NCBI GenBank assembly: GCA_021647785.1
Contig: JAKIUC010000021.1
Span: 1 to 63,313 of the forward strand
Reading direction: 5' to 3'
Source of the DNA: Melioribacteraceae bacterium
Lineage (GTDB): Bacteria; Bacteroidota; Ignavibacteria; Ignavibacteriales; Melioribacteraceae
DNA length: 63,313 nucleotides
Shown in pieces: positions 27,701 through 36,215 of this stretch. Made by a program: the position numbers and the translations under genes. The stretch's first letter is position 1. Each line of letters begins with the position of its first letter. The notes below the pieces were generated by a model that worked only from the letters and a program-made list of their open reading frames with translations, was not told the DNA's origin and did not search any database.

Positions 27701-28079
27701 TTGTTTTCCAAAATGGGGGAACAACTATTATTTGAAGCGATGTACCTTCTTCATTCCAAATACCATCGTTGTTTAATGTTTTAGCCGTAAAAATATATTC
27801 GCTTTTATCTAAAGGAGCTTGCTGTTTATTCCCAAAGTTAATCAAACCATCATTAAATCCAGCAAACTTATAAGCAAATTGATTTTTTATGAGGCTGGTA
27901 ATCTCTAATGTAGCAAATTCAATTGTAAAAATATTCTCTTTGCTTGAAAGCCCTCTCTCCATTGTTAAATGTTTGAACGTAAAATCACCTTTGCTACCAT
28001 TTATTTTGGTAAAAGGATAAAATACAACAATGAAAAAGATTAAAATCCTTTGTAAATATTTTTTTATCAAATGTTTCAT
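24759..28079 (-). CDS. Multi-PAS sensor histidine kinase with a deleted beta-propeller
   Basis: An 1106-residue membrane kinase. A signal/membrane segment (8-24) is followed by FKHLTMERGLSS, the usual start of a two-component Reg_prop beta-propeller sensor. It then jumps straight to KENIFTIEFATLEI, the start of the Y_Y_Y domain (NQFAYKFAGF, GIWNEEGTSLQIIVVPPFWK). A membrane helix lies at 123-147. Then come PAS (about 170-290), PAS (305-425), GAF (440-600), PAS (628-745), PAS (752-870), HisKA with His about 891 in MSHEIRTPI, and HATPase (990-1105). The kinase half is complete. The propeller of several hundred residues is missing, so signal input must differ from the family. No partner regulator adjoins it. 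Confidence 0.9.
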   Translation of the reverse strand: MKHLIKKYLQRILIFFIVVFYPFTKINGSKGDFTFKHLTMERGLSSKENIFTIEFATLEITSLIKNQFAYKFAGFNDGLINFGNKQQAPLDKSEYIFTAKTLNNDGIWNEEGTSLQIIVVPPFWKTIWFQIIVVFLIGFLFLLLHRIRTKNLLKHSADLEKEILERKQAEEALRESEAELRKLSKFVETTGESIVMTDIEGKVTYVNDSLIKTLNYNTSEEIIGKMIFEFSDKEGIKLLQEEILPTLLSKGRWKGSMNVKRKDGSFFHANQICSIIKDDDNNHEYMVALIEDITERKQAEERFSKLANFNENIVSSVPIGILTLNKEGEVTSTNEAFINMIGSPGLEETLKLNIYIPSLKKVGITDAIEKTLTTGESFEIKNQQYTSPWGKELILNLKGVPQKTIDGDITGIIIVVDDITKSRLAKEELIRHETALLKQLTFAKALNRISQEVILVEDRQQILDSTVRIAGEVLNLDRCSIYEVDLEKRESIALCEWLNPNREGVTSTKANYSLELFRESEKYISENRTHLESHFNDINPLFVSEGSDKILHEQMDIKSLLWHPFAFRSNSYYLLVFNQVKSLYKWEDTELAFTKSLAHQVEIAIMKVIFLNEQQRSAEALAESEEKYRQLVEQSNDAVYLLIDKRFEIINPRFTEMFGYTLGEVSKPEFDFIQLIAPQSLNFIQERIEKYKKGEELKPIYEFAAVTKEGKEIECEVSTSIIQYKDKKATQGIIRNITERKKAEKKILQLSRAVEQTPVSIVITDLDGNIEYVNPKFTEMTDISYEEALGQNPRVLKSGEQPREFYHELWETINSGSIWSGEFHNKKKNGDLFWESAIISPIKDKEGKVTHFVAIKEDITEKKEMISELIEAKERAEKADKLKSTFLAQMSHEIRTPINALVSMSSLLRYDFEENANEDQLMSFEVIERAGVRIIRTVDLLLNLSEIQAGTYEPHLTKFDVFTEVISQIVTENKILAKSKNIDLNLVCLVENSDLVADHYTVAQIFTQLIDNAIKYTNEGKISIRILRNKAEQLVVEIEDTGIGIEEEYKTKIFEAFTQVEMGYTRKYEGNGIGLTLVKTYCELNNAVVNVESEKGKGSTFSVVFK

Positions 28080-28260
28080 TTTATATTCTGATTTATAATT
28101 TTAAACATTTAAATTTATTAAAAATATAGCTCTAATTTGTAACACTATTTATTATTGCTTTTAACAATTACAGATGTACGATATTTAATCAGACTCATTG
28201 TATCTTAAAACTATTATAATCAATCTTTTTAAATTACACAACTTAATAATACATTACATC

Positions 28261-29415
28261 TTATTTGTTTTTTGAAATTTCTATAGGCAATGAAAAAGTA
28301 AACTTACTCCCTTTTCCCAATTCACTCTCTACCCATATTTTACCATTGTTTTTTTTAACTAACTCTTTACAGAGAATTAGACCTAAACCAGTTCCTATTT
28401 CTTTATTAGTTCCATAGGTTGTATGATGAACATCAATACGAAAGAGTTTTTTTCTGTCATTTTCTGAAATTCCAATTCCGTTATCAGAAATAGTTGTTAA
28501 AAATTTTCCGCCTTTTCGTTTAGCAAAAATAGTAATACTACCTCCAATTGGAGTAAATTTTATAGCATTGATTATTAGGTTTCTAAAGATTGTACTAAGC
28601 ATATTAGCATCTGCAAAAACCTTTGAATTCTCTTTAATATTATTTACTAATTTGATATTTTTATTATTAGATGTTTCTTGTAACAGAACTTTTACATTCA
28701 TACTAATTTCATATAAATCAATTTCTTTTGGTTCATAATCCATTCTTCCAGTATTTGCACGAGACCAGTCTAAAAGACCATCAAGTAACTCATAAACACT
28801 ATTTGTGCTTTTTCTTAAGGTGCTAATTAACTCCTTAATTTCCTCTCTATCGAGTTCATCAAATTCTTCATCTAACATTTGGCATATTCCCATTAATGAA
28901 TTAAAAGGAGAGCGGAGATCATGAGAAATAATTGTAAAGAATGTGTCTTTATCAATATTGGTTTTTTTTAATTCTTTTTTAGAATGTTTAAGTCTATCTT
29001 CAGTCCGTTTACGTACTGTAATTTCACTTTCCAAACGGTTTATATAATCGTTAATACTCAATGCCGAATGTATTCTCGCATAGAGTACAATTTCGCTAAC
29101 AGGTTTATAAATAAAATCCATTGCACCTGCATTAAAACATGCTTTTTGCAATTGCATTTCTTTATCCCCAGTTAACATAATAACAGGTATAGAATTATAA
29201 TCTGGATGTGATTTTAATTCTTTCAATAAAGTTACTCCATCTAATTTAGGCATGTTTATATCAAGTAGAATTAAATCAATATGTTCTATTCCAAGGTATT
29301 CTATAACAGATGTAGGGTAGAGTGTGGATAAGGGATTATTACCCGAAGTTTTTATATAAATAGTGAGTTGCTGAAGAATTAAATTATCATCATCAACAAT
29401 TAATATATTAGCCAT
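28261..29415 (-). CDS. Receiver-histidine kinase (REC-HisKA-HATPase)
   Basis: A 384-residue soluble protein. The REC domain is residues 1-120 (ILIVDDDN, phospho-Asp about 53 in LILLDINMP, Lys in FIYKPVS). A coiled linker leads to HisKA with ISHDLRSPFNS (His about 165) and HATPase (270-380). It is a kinase whose activity is probably set by phosphorylation of its own receiver. ATG 29415 is preferred over the frame start at 29484: it overlaps the stop of the upstream hybrid kinase by eight bases and has GAGG seven bases before it, which indicates translational coupling. Its C-terminal end and the sequence just past its stop resemble those of the kinase at 32373. Confidence 0.9.
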   Translation of the reverse strand: MANILIVDDDNLILQQLTIYIKTSGNNPLSTLYPTSVIEYLGIEHIDLILLDINMPKLDGVTLLKELKSHPDYNSIPVIMLTGDKEMQLQKACFNAGAMDFIYKPVSEIVLYARIHSALSINDYINRLESEITVRKRTEDRLKHSKKELKKTNIDKDTFFTIISHDLRSPFNSLMGICQMLDEEFDELDREEIKELISTLRKSTNSVYELLDGLLDWSRANTGRMDYEPKEIDLYEISMNVKVLLQETSNNKNIKLVNNIKENSKVFADANMLSTIFRNLIINAIKFTPIGGSITIFAKRKGGKFLTTISDNGIGISENDRKKLFRIDVHHTTYGTNKEIGTGLGLILCKELVKKNNGKIWVESELGKGSKFTFSLPIEISKNK

Positions 29416-32188
29416 TAATAACCTCGTGAATAATAGTTTTAATTTTTTCCGTATCACGGATAGATATTGCTTTCTGAATTTCACTCAGTTTACCTGGTAG
29501 TGGCATTTTATTTCCTGTGTAAAGCTGTTTAATTTTTTTTATCTGTTCATTAATTTTTCCTGTCATAAAAAAAGGAATCTCTGCCATAATTTTAAACTCT
29601 TCAATGAGTTTATCTTTAAAAGCGGCTGGTAGTGGGGGTAGTTTATCTAAACTATTAGAGTCTCCGGTCGTTTCATCATAACGCAAGTATTTTTTTAAAA
29701 CTGGTAACAATCTGTTAACATTAAGAGGTTTCGTTAAATAGTCCGAAATTCCAGTTTCAGAAATAAAATTCTGCTGTTGTTTAAATGCATCTGCTGTTAA
29801 GGCAACTATAGGTATATCCTTTCCTTCCGGATGTTGATGAATCTTTCGAGTTGCTTCTATACCCCCCATTCCAGGCATATGAATATCCATTAAAATCAAA
29901 TCAGGTTTTAATTTTAGAGCTTTTTCAACACCAGCTTTACCATTATTTGCCGTATAAACTTTCAACTCTAACTCTTTAAACATTGCATGAATCATTTCCT
30001 GATTCATTTCATTATCTTCAACAACTAAGATTTTGTTATCATTAAAAAAACAAACATTGCCCCAGTTTTGCTCTACTTCTACAGCTACTGTTTTTCCCTT
30101 AGCTAAGGGAATTCTCACTATAAAAATTGAGCCATTACCTTTATCACTTTCTAACTCAATACTCCCCATCAATAGATTAACCATCGCTTTTACAATAGAG
30201 AGTCCAAGCCCCGTTCCACTATACTCTTTTGTTATTGAAGAATCAGCTTGTTCAAAAGGTTCGAAAATCATTTTTTGCTGTTCCTTAGAAATTCCATATC
30301 CTTCATCTTTTACGTGAAACAGAATGAAGTCGTTATCCCTAAGAACTTTAAGCCATACTGATTTCCCTTTTGGAGTAAACTTAATGGCATTACTTACCAA
30401 GTTCATTAATATCTGATTCAACTTGCTTCTGTCACTATTAATAATATCTGGAATGGAAGAAGATATTTCATAATTAAAATTGATTTCATTTTTAATTGCC
30501 TGAGCTTTATTGATATGGTAAATGCCTTGTATCAATAACCGAATATTCAAATCCTCAAAAGATACATCAAACTTTCCTGCTTCTATCTTTGAGAGGTCTA
30601 AAATATTATTGATTAATTCTGATAGGTTTTCCCCACTTATTTCTATGTTCTTGATATACTCTATAAACTCGTGGGATATATTCATATTCTCTGTTTGCTT
30701 TAGTAGTATCTGACTAAAACCAACTATTGAGTTCAACGGAGTTCTAATTTCATGGCTCATATTAGCTAAAAACTGAGATTTATATAAACTAGTTGTGGCA
30801 AGTTCTTCTGTTTTCTTTTCCAGTTCTACATTTGCATTTTTAAGGGTTTCCTGCTGAACTTGAAGTGAATCTGCCAATTGTTGAGTCTCCTCTAAAAGAA
30901 CTCCAGTCTCAATTTGCACTTGTGCTGTATTAAAGCTAATAGCAATATTTTTCATAATTCCATTTAATAACTCTATTTGTGTTTCTGAAAACTTTTTAAC
31001 TGACCCAATTTCAATTACTCCTTTTAATTCTCCTTCATATAGAAAGGGAATAATAATTATGTGATTTGGAGTAACATCAACTATTGATGATTGAATACGG
31101 AGTTCGTCCTGCAAATTGCTAACAGATATCATTTCTTTTTGAATTGCAGCCTGACCCACTAATCCTTCTCCCAATTTAATTCTCTTTTTCAAATTAGTTT
31201 GTGCCGATAAAGCATACATCCCGCTGAGGAACAAATCACCAACTTTATCATTAAAAGTATAGATAGCACCTACCTGAGATCCGAGATATTGCACTAAAAA
31301 AGTAATTATGTTATTTGAAAGAGATTTTAGATTTTGCCCACCAGACATTTTTTCATTTAATTTATTTTGTCCTGTTTTAATCCAATCTTTATTTTTATTC
31401 TCTATGGTAGCTTGTTGGAGTTTATCAGCAAGATTTTTCATAGAAACCAGCAATTGGCTCACTTCATCCTTTCCTTTAATAGGAATTTCAGTTGTTAGAT
31501 TTCCTTTTGCAAGCTCATTTGATGTTTGCACTGCCACCGATAAAGGGAATGTAATACTGCGTGTAAAAAAGAAGGCAAATAAGAGAACAATAATTGTTGT
31601 TACAATTAAAGATGTATAAGTTAGATACAATGCTTGGTCTCTCGATTGTTCGGCTTCTTTTAAAAATGAATCAGCCTTTCTTTGTGCAAACTTAATAAAT
31701 TCATCAATATCTCTACTAAGTTGTTCAATATAAAAAGCCCCTTTTCCTTTAGTAATATTAGCTGCTTCATTATGTTTACCACCATACATTAGAGAAATTA
31801 CTTCATCCCTAATAGGTTTCCATGCACTAAATGAATTTCTGGCACTTGCAACTTTTTCTTTGCTACCAAGAAAACGTTCATGAACAATGCGAAAATCATC
31901 GAACACCTTTTCTTCTAAGGCATTTACTTTCTCTACAGCAACTTCAATATCTTTTTCTTCGAGAGCTAAAGCCACATCCTTCATGGAACGGTGCATACGG
32001 ATAATATTACCATCAATTCTAAGAATAGCCTGACTTACTGCAAAAGGGTGTTCATAAAGTTTTGTAGTTAAATCGGATAAAGTCTTCATATAATTGATAG
32101 TAATTGCACTTAGACCTACAACAAGCATAATGATTAAGCTAAACCCAATACCCAGCCGAACTCCAATTTTGGCATCCCTAAAAAACAT
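29408..32188 (-). CDS. Hybrid histidine kinase (4HB-HAMP-GAF-HisKA-HATPase-REC)
   Basis: A 926-residue membrane hybrid kinase. A helix at 10-30 and another at 190-212 bracket a chemoreceptor-like four-helix-bundle sensor (about 35-185). Then follow HAMP (about 212-262), GAF (285-430), HisKA with His about 478 in MSHEIRTPLNS, HATPase (590-700, with GTGLGLSIVKAMV) and REC (727-845, phospho-Asp about 766 in LILMDIHMPGMGG). The helical tail (850-926) does not show a clear Hpt histidine. It senses a periplasmic signal through the bundle. Its stop overlaps the start of the REC-kinase at 28261-29415, so phosphotransfer between the two products is plausible. Confidence 0.92.
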   Translation of the reverse strand: MFFRDAKIGVRLGIGFSLIIMLVVGLSAITINYMKTLSDLTTKLYEHPFAVSQAILRIDGNIIRMHRSMKDVALALEEKDIEVAVEKVNALEEKVFDDFRIVHERFLGSKEKVASARNSFSAWKPIRDEVISLMYGGKHNEAANITKGKGAFYIEQLSRDIDEFIKFAQRKADSFLKEAEQSRDQALYLTYTSLIVTTIIVLLFAFFFTRSITFPLSVAVQTSNELAKGNLTTEIPIKGKDEVSQLLVSMKNLADKLQQATIENKNKDWIKTGQNKLNEKMSGGQNLKSLSNNIITFLVQYLGSQVGAIYTFNDKVGDLFLSGMYALSAQTNLKKRIKLGEGLVGQAAIQKEMISVSNLQDELRIQSSIVDVTPNHIIIIPFLYEGELKGVIEIGSVKKFSETQIELLNGIMKNIAISFNTAQVQIETGVLLEETQQLADSLQVQQETLKNANVELEKKTEELATTSLYKSQFLANMSHEIRTPLNSIVGFSQILLKQTENMNISHEFIEYIKNIEISGENLSELINNILDLSKIEAGKFDVSFEDLNIRLLIQGIYHINKAQAIKNEINFNYEISSSIPDIINSDRSKLNQILMNLVSNAIKFTPKGKSVWLKVLRDNDFILFHVKDEGYGISKEQQKMIFEPFEQADSSITKEYSGTGLGLSIVKAMVNLLMGSIELESDKGNGSIFIVRIPLAKGKTVAVEVEQNWGNVCFFNDNKILVVEDNEMNQEMIHAMFKELELKVYTANNGKAGVEKALKLKPDLILMDIHMPGMGGIEATRKIHQHPEGKDIPIVALTADAFKQQQNFISETGISDYLTKPLNVNRLLPVLKKYLRYDETTGDSNSLDKLPPLPAAFKDKLIEEFKIMAEIPFFMTGKINEQIKKIKQLYTGNKMPLPGKLSEIQKAISIRDTEKIKTIIHEVING

Positions 32189-32372
32189 TGTTTTCTCCTT
32201 TTATTTATTAGTTCTTTTAGCTCAAATTACTCATTACAAAAAATCGAAAAGCAAAATCACTGTTTAGCAATTCATATTGCAATTGCTTAATCAGTCTTAG
32301 TAATCTTAAATATAACATTATTTATAACTAATCTTTTTTAATAACACAAGATAATAACACATTATATCACAT

Positions 32373-35300
32373 TTAAATTGAATTTTCTATAGGCAATGAA
32401 AAAGTAAACTTACTCCCTTTACTTAGTTCACTTTTTACCCAAATTTCACCACCGTTTTTCTCAACTAATTCTTTACAAAGTATTAAACCTAAACCTGTTC
32501 CTATTTCTTTCTCTGTTCCAACTTCAGAAACTTTTTCGGTAATGCTAAATAATCTTTCAAGTATGTTTTTATTTATTCCAACACCATTATCTTCTACGGT
32601 TATTTCAATAAAATTATTTCTCGGTTTTGACGATAACTTTATTTTGCCACCTCGTTCTGTAAATTTAATTGCATTGTTAACTAAGTTACGTAAAATGGTT
32701 TTTACACAATCTTCATCGGCATACACAAATGTTTCATCAGTATCATTTTCAATTTGTATTTTCTTCTTTTCAGCAGATAACTGCAAAAGCAAGCGAACAT
32801 TGGAAGCAGCCTCTTTAATGTTAAAATTCTTTGGATTTATTTGATAAGTACCCATTTGTAAACGTGACCAGTTAAGAAGATTTTCAATCATTTTAAAAAG
32901 ATTCTGAGTTGATCTGTGAATACTACCCGTCATCTCTTTAACTTCCTTAACTGACATACTATCTATATCTTCAGTAATCATTTGAGAAATACCCAACAAT
33001 GCCATAAACGGACTTCGTAAATCGTGAGCAATTATTGAAAAGAATCTATCTTTATTTTTATTTATTACTTCTAATTCCTCTTTTGCTTCCGATAATTCTT
33101 TCAGAGATTTTTGAAGTCTTGTTTCTGCAAATATTTTATCAATAGCCTTTACAATCTGCTGCGAAACAAATTGAAGTACCTTTACATCTTCATCACCATA
33201 GGCATTTTCATTTTCATAATCTTGAAGAACCAAAACACCTTTATAGTCTCCTTCAAATTCGAGATAAATCCCAATCCATATTTTTGTATATTCTCCATTT
33301 AATCCCACTTCCCCCCTTTTTTGAAGTTCCCTATCTAACTCCTCAGTTATTATCTGGCTCTTCCTTGTTTTAAGTACATATTCGGTTAAACCATTTCCGA
33401 AAGGTTGAGCTGGTGGTGGAGAATCATATTCATCTATATGGTATGGGAAAACTATTTTATCTTCATTGTAAATTGCAACATAAAAGTTTTTTGCCGGCAT
33501 AAGGGTTGCAATTATTTGATGTAATGATTTATAAAACCTTTCTATTGAGTCCGCCTTGCTTGCTTCTTCAGAGATATCATATAATGCCCTTTGAAGTTTC
33601 TCTCTTTTTATACGCTCACTTATATCACGCCAAACAGTATGTATAAGCTGCGAGCCATCTTCATTTGTGATAGATGTTAATAAAACTTCAACAGGAAATA
33701 TCTCTCCATCAGCTCTAACATGGTTCCATTCAAAACGATTACTCCCTTTTTCAATAGCAATTTTCATCATCTCATCAGCTTTTTCATTTGAGTCCCTTCC
33801 ATCTAATTGCTTTTCCGGTGATAATTGGGAAGGATGTGTTTGCAGCAAATCACTTTTGTTGTTGTATTTAAGCATCTCAACAGTAGCATCGTTACAATCA
33901 ACAAATTTCCCATCTTGAATAATTAGAATAGGGTCCTTCGATTTTTCAAAGAGATTTTGGTATTTGTTTCTACTTTTTCTCAGTGCTTCTTCCGCTTGCT
34001 TACGTTCGGTTATATCTTTTACAATTCCTAAAACCATATCTTTATCACCAATTTTAATTGGCTTTCCAGTTATTTCTGATGGGAAACTTGATTTGTCTTT
34101 TCGCTGTAACTCAACTTCAATTATAGCTCCACTTTTTTTCGATTTTGATTTTTTAAATCCTTCTTTCGCTTTTTCACTTTTATCTTTCTTTACATCAAAA
34201 ACAGTCATCTGCAAAAGTTCATCTTTGCTGTAGCCCATCATTTTGCAGAAAGCTTGATTTACAAATACATAATCACCTTCAGGAGTTGAAAGAGCTATGC
34301 CTTCAGAAGATTGTTCAGTAATGGCACTAAATTTTTCTTCACTCTCTTTTAATGCTTCTTCTGCTTGTTTCCTCTTAGAGATGTCACTCTGGATTGCTAC
34401 AAAACCATCTACTTTACCGTTCTGATCAAATACAGGTGCAATTGTAAGCTCAGCTTTATATAATGCTTTATCCTTCCGTATGTTCGTTAATTCATTGTGC
34501 CATACTTTACCTCCGAGTATTGTACTCCACATTTCTTTATAAAATTCTTTAGTGTGAAAACCACTTTTTATTATTCTCGGATTCTTACCAACTGCCTCCG
34601 ATGCAGTGTATCCGGTTATTTTAGTAAAAGCAGGATTAACATACTCTATTGTACCCTCCACATCTGTCATAACAATTGCCTCTCCTGCAGCTTCAATGCC
34701 ATAATTTAAGTAACGCATTTTTTCTTCTGATAGCTTTTGTTCCGTGATATCCCTTACTGCTGTTACTTTTACTTCTTCCCCATCTATTTCAAACATTCTA
34801 CCATGAAACTCAGCAGGGAATGTTGTACCATCTTTTCGTATTGCAACAGCTTCGTACAATTTTTCATAACCGCTCAACATATTTTGTTTTACTAATTCTT
34901 TACTTTCTGGCGCAATAACATCTGTTCCAAATATTCCAATAAGTTCGTTATAAGTGAACCCAAACATTTCTGAAGCAGATTTGTTTGCATCAATACAAAT
35001 ACCTTTTTTTGAAATAAATATTGCTTCGAAAGTAGCATCAGATAATGCTTTATAATGTTCTTCACTTTCATATAAGGCTTTTGCTGCTGCTCTGTTTTGA
35101 AGTTTTGTTAACCCCTGTTCGGCAAGTATAATAGCCATCTCAGATAAAAAACCTAATACGGATTTAAATTTCTTTTCTGTTACAATTGGAACCTTATTTA
35201 ATGCTTTAATGTAAGCCTCTACATCGTAACCAAATGTATCTCCCTGTTTTTTGAATTGTTCAACATCTGGTTTCTCGAAAAGAACTTGCCCTGTAAAAAG

Positions 35301-35645
35301 ATTTGCTACATGCACATCCCTTATAATTATGGGAATTACACCATCTACTAAACCTGTAATGCAATGGTGAATTTTCAATTTTTCCCCCTCGCTTGGCTGT
35401 GATGTAAGTTCAAGATTACTCACCTTACAATGTCCACTAGAACTTGGAAATACGCGGTGGAACTTTGTGCATATATCTTGCTCCTTTGTGCTAACAAGAA
35501 TCTCCAGATTGGGATAGGAGATTAGACCAGTTGCTAAGCCATTGGATTCTGAAAATTTTTCGAATAATATCTGCAATTTCTCAATATCAACTAAATCTTT
35601 AAATAAGTATTTACCTTCTACTAAATGTTCATGTTTGGAATTCAT
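32373..35645 (-). CDS. PocR-PAS-GAF sensor histidine kinase
   Basis: A 1090-residue soluble kinase. Residues 10-180 form a PocR-type ligand-binding domain (LFKDLVDIEKLQILFEKF) with its cysteine cluster (DICTKFHR, SGHCKVSNLE, IHHCITGLVD); in known members this domain senses hydrocarbon derivatives. Four PAS domains follow (about 195-690), each ending in DITERK or a similar linker, then GAF (700-850), HisKA with His about 872 in IAHDLRSPF and HATPase (970-1087). The Cys pattern might bind a metal or haem, but this is an inference. No receiver or output gene adjoins, although the downstream neighbours are two receiver-bearing kinases. A 184-bp gap separates it from the next gene. Confidence 0.92.
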   Translation of the reverse strand: MNSKHEHLVEGKYLFKDLVDIEKLQILFEKFSESNGLATGLISYPNLEILVSTKEQDICTKFHRVFPSSSGHCKVSNLELTSQPSEGEKLKIHHCITGLVDGVIPIIIRDVHVANLFTGQVLFEKPDVEQFKKQGDTFGYDVEAYIKALNKVPIVTEKKFKSVLGFLSEMAIILAEQGLTKLQNRAAAKALYESEEHYKALSDATFEAIFISKKGICIDANKSASEMFGFTYNELIGIFGTDVIAPESKELVKQNMLSGYEKLYEAVAIRKDGTTFPAEFHGRMFEIDGEEVKVTAVRDITEQKLSEEKMRYLNYGIEAAGEAIVMTDVEGTIEYVNPAFTKITGYTASEAVGKNPRIIKSGFHTKEFYKEMWSTILGGKVWHNELTNIRKDKALYKAELTIAPVFDQNGKVDGFVAIQSDISKRKQAEEALKESEEKFSAITEQSSEGIALSTPEGDYVFVNQAFCKMMGYSKDELLQMTVFDVKKDKSEKAKEGFKKSKSKKSGAIIEVELQRKDKSSFPSEITGKPIKIGDKDMVLGIVKDITERKQAEEALRKSRNKYQNLFEKSKDPILIIQDGKFVDCNDATVEMLKYNNKSDLLQTHPSQLSPEKQLDGRDSNEKADEMMKIAIEKGSNRFEWNHVRADGEIFPVEVLLTSITNEDGSQLIHTVWRDISERIKREKLQRALYDISEEASKADSIERFYKSLHQIIATLMPAKNFYVAIYNEDKIVFPYHIDEYDSPPPAQPFGNGLTEYVLKTRKSQIITEELDRELQKRGEVGLNGEYTKIWIGIYLEFEGDYKGVLVLQDYENENAYGDEDVKVLQFVSQQIVKAIDKIFAETRLQKSLKELSEAKEELEVINKNKDRFFSIIAHDLRSPFMALLGISQMITEDIDSMSVKEVKEMTGSIHRSTQNLFKMIENLLNWSRLQMGTYQINPKNFNIKEAASNVRLLLQLSAEKKKIQIENDTDETFVYADEDCVKTILRNLVNNAIKFTERGGKIKLSSKPRNNFIEITVEDNGVGINKNILERLFSITEKVSEVGTEKEIGTGLGLILCKELVEKNGGEIWVKSELSKGSKFTFSLPIENSI

Positions 35646-36215
35646 ACGTTAAAACCTTTGTATTATAAGAAAATACTCATTAATACTTTTTTATCCATCA
35701 TTCTATATCATTAAACTTGGCTTTCTACAAACAACTCAAACGGCAGTCTGTCTAAAAACAGAGTTTCTCACTAACCCCATTCCGCTTAGCAGGATGGGGA
35801 ATATATACTAAAAACAAACTTTCCCGAACGGACTTTTTCTGTAAGTCTGTGAGGCTCTTATGCCAAGGGTATCCTTACAGAACAGAGAATGCCTGGCAAG
35901 TCCGTAAGGGTACTTTTTAGAGAGACTGACGGTATATTCTCGAAAATATTTCTAACAATTTTAACCTCATTTATAACATTTGTTTTTATAAAGTACTTGG
36001 GGGCAAAGATGTGTGGATAATTTAAATTGTTGGAAAGCTTTTAAGGAAACTATCATTTTATCTATCCATTTAAGTCTTGGATAGAACATAAATAATTTTT
36101 GCTTTATTATAAAGGAAAAATTATTCATTATTTAAAAAAACCTTGAAGGTCATTAGTAATCTGTATTATTCACATCCTTCATTGTACAATTAACATAACT
36201 GTAGTTTAAAAATTA
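35646..36215. other. Intergenic region with a nested inverted-repeat element
   Basis: This 570-bp stretch between two minus-strand genes holds no convincing coding sequence. It contains the element at 35739-35933 and AT-rich flanks. The promoter of the PocR kinase should lie near 35650-35740. Confidence 0.6.
35739..35933. repeat. MITE-like element with 20-bp terminal inverted repeats and nested stems
   Basis: The left end AACGGCAGTCTGTCTAAAAA (35739-35758) matches the complement of the right end (35914-35933, read ACCGTCAGTCTCTCTAAAAA) at 17 of 20 positions. Inside are a CCCCAT/ATGGGG hairpin (35775-35799) and a nested double stem: CGGACTT (35829-35835) with AAGTCCG (35898-35904), and TTCTGTAAG (35837-35845) with CTTACAGAA (35874-35882). 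The element encodes no protein. It could be a non-autonomous transposon or a structured RNA. I saw no clear target-site duplication and no second copy in this window. Confidence 0.75.

Noticed and set aside
29408-29650. Hpt domain at the C-terminus of the hybrid kinase
   Set aside because: The tail is helical but lacks a clear His-x-x-Lys-Gly-type phosphotransfer motif.
35775-35904. tRNA- or riboswitch-like fold
   Set aside because: The stems do not match a cloverleaf or any riboswitch consensus that I know, and they sit inside terminal inverted repeats.
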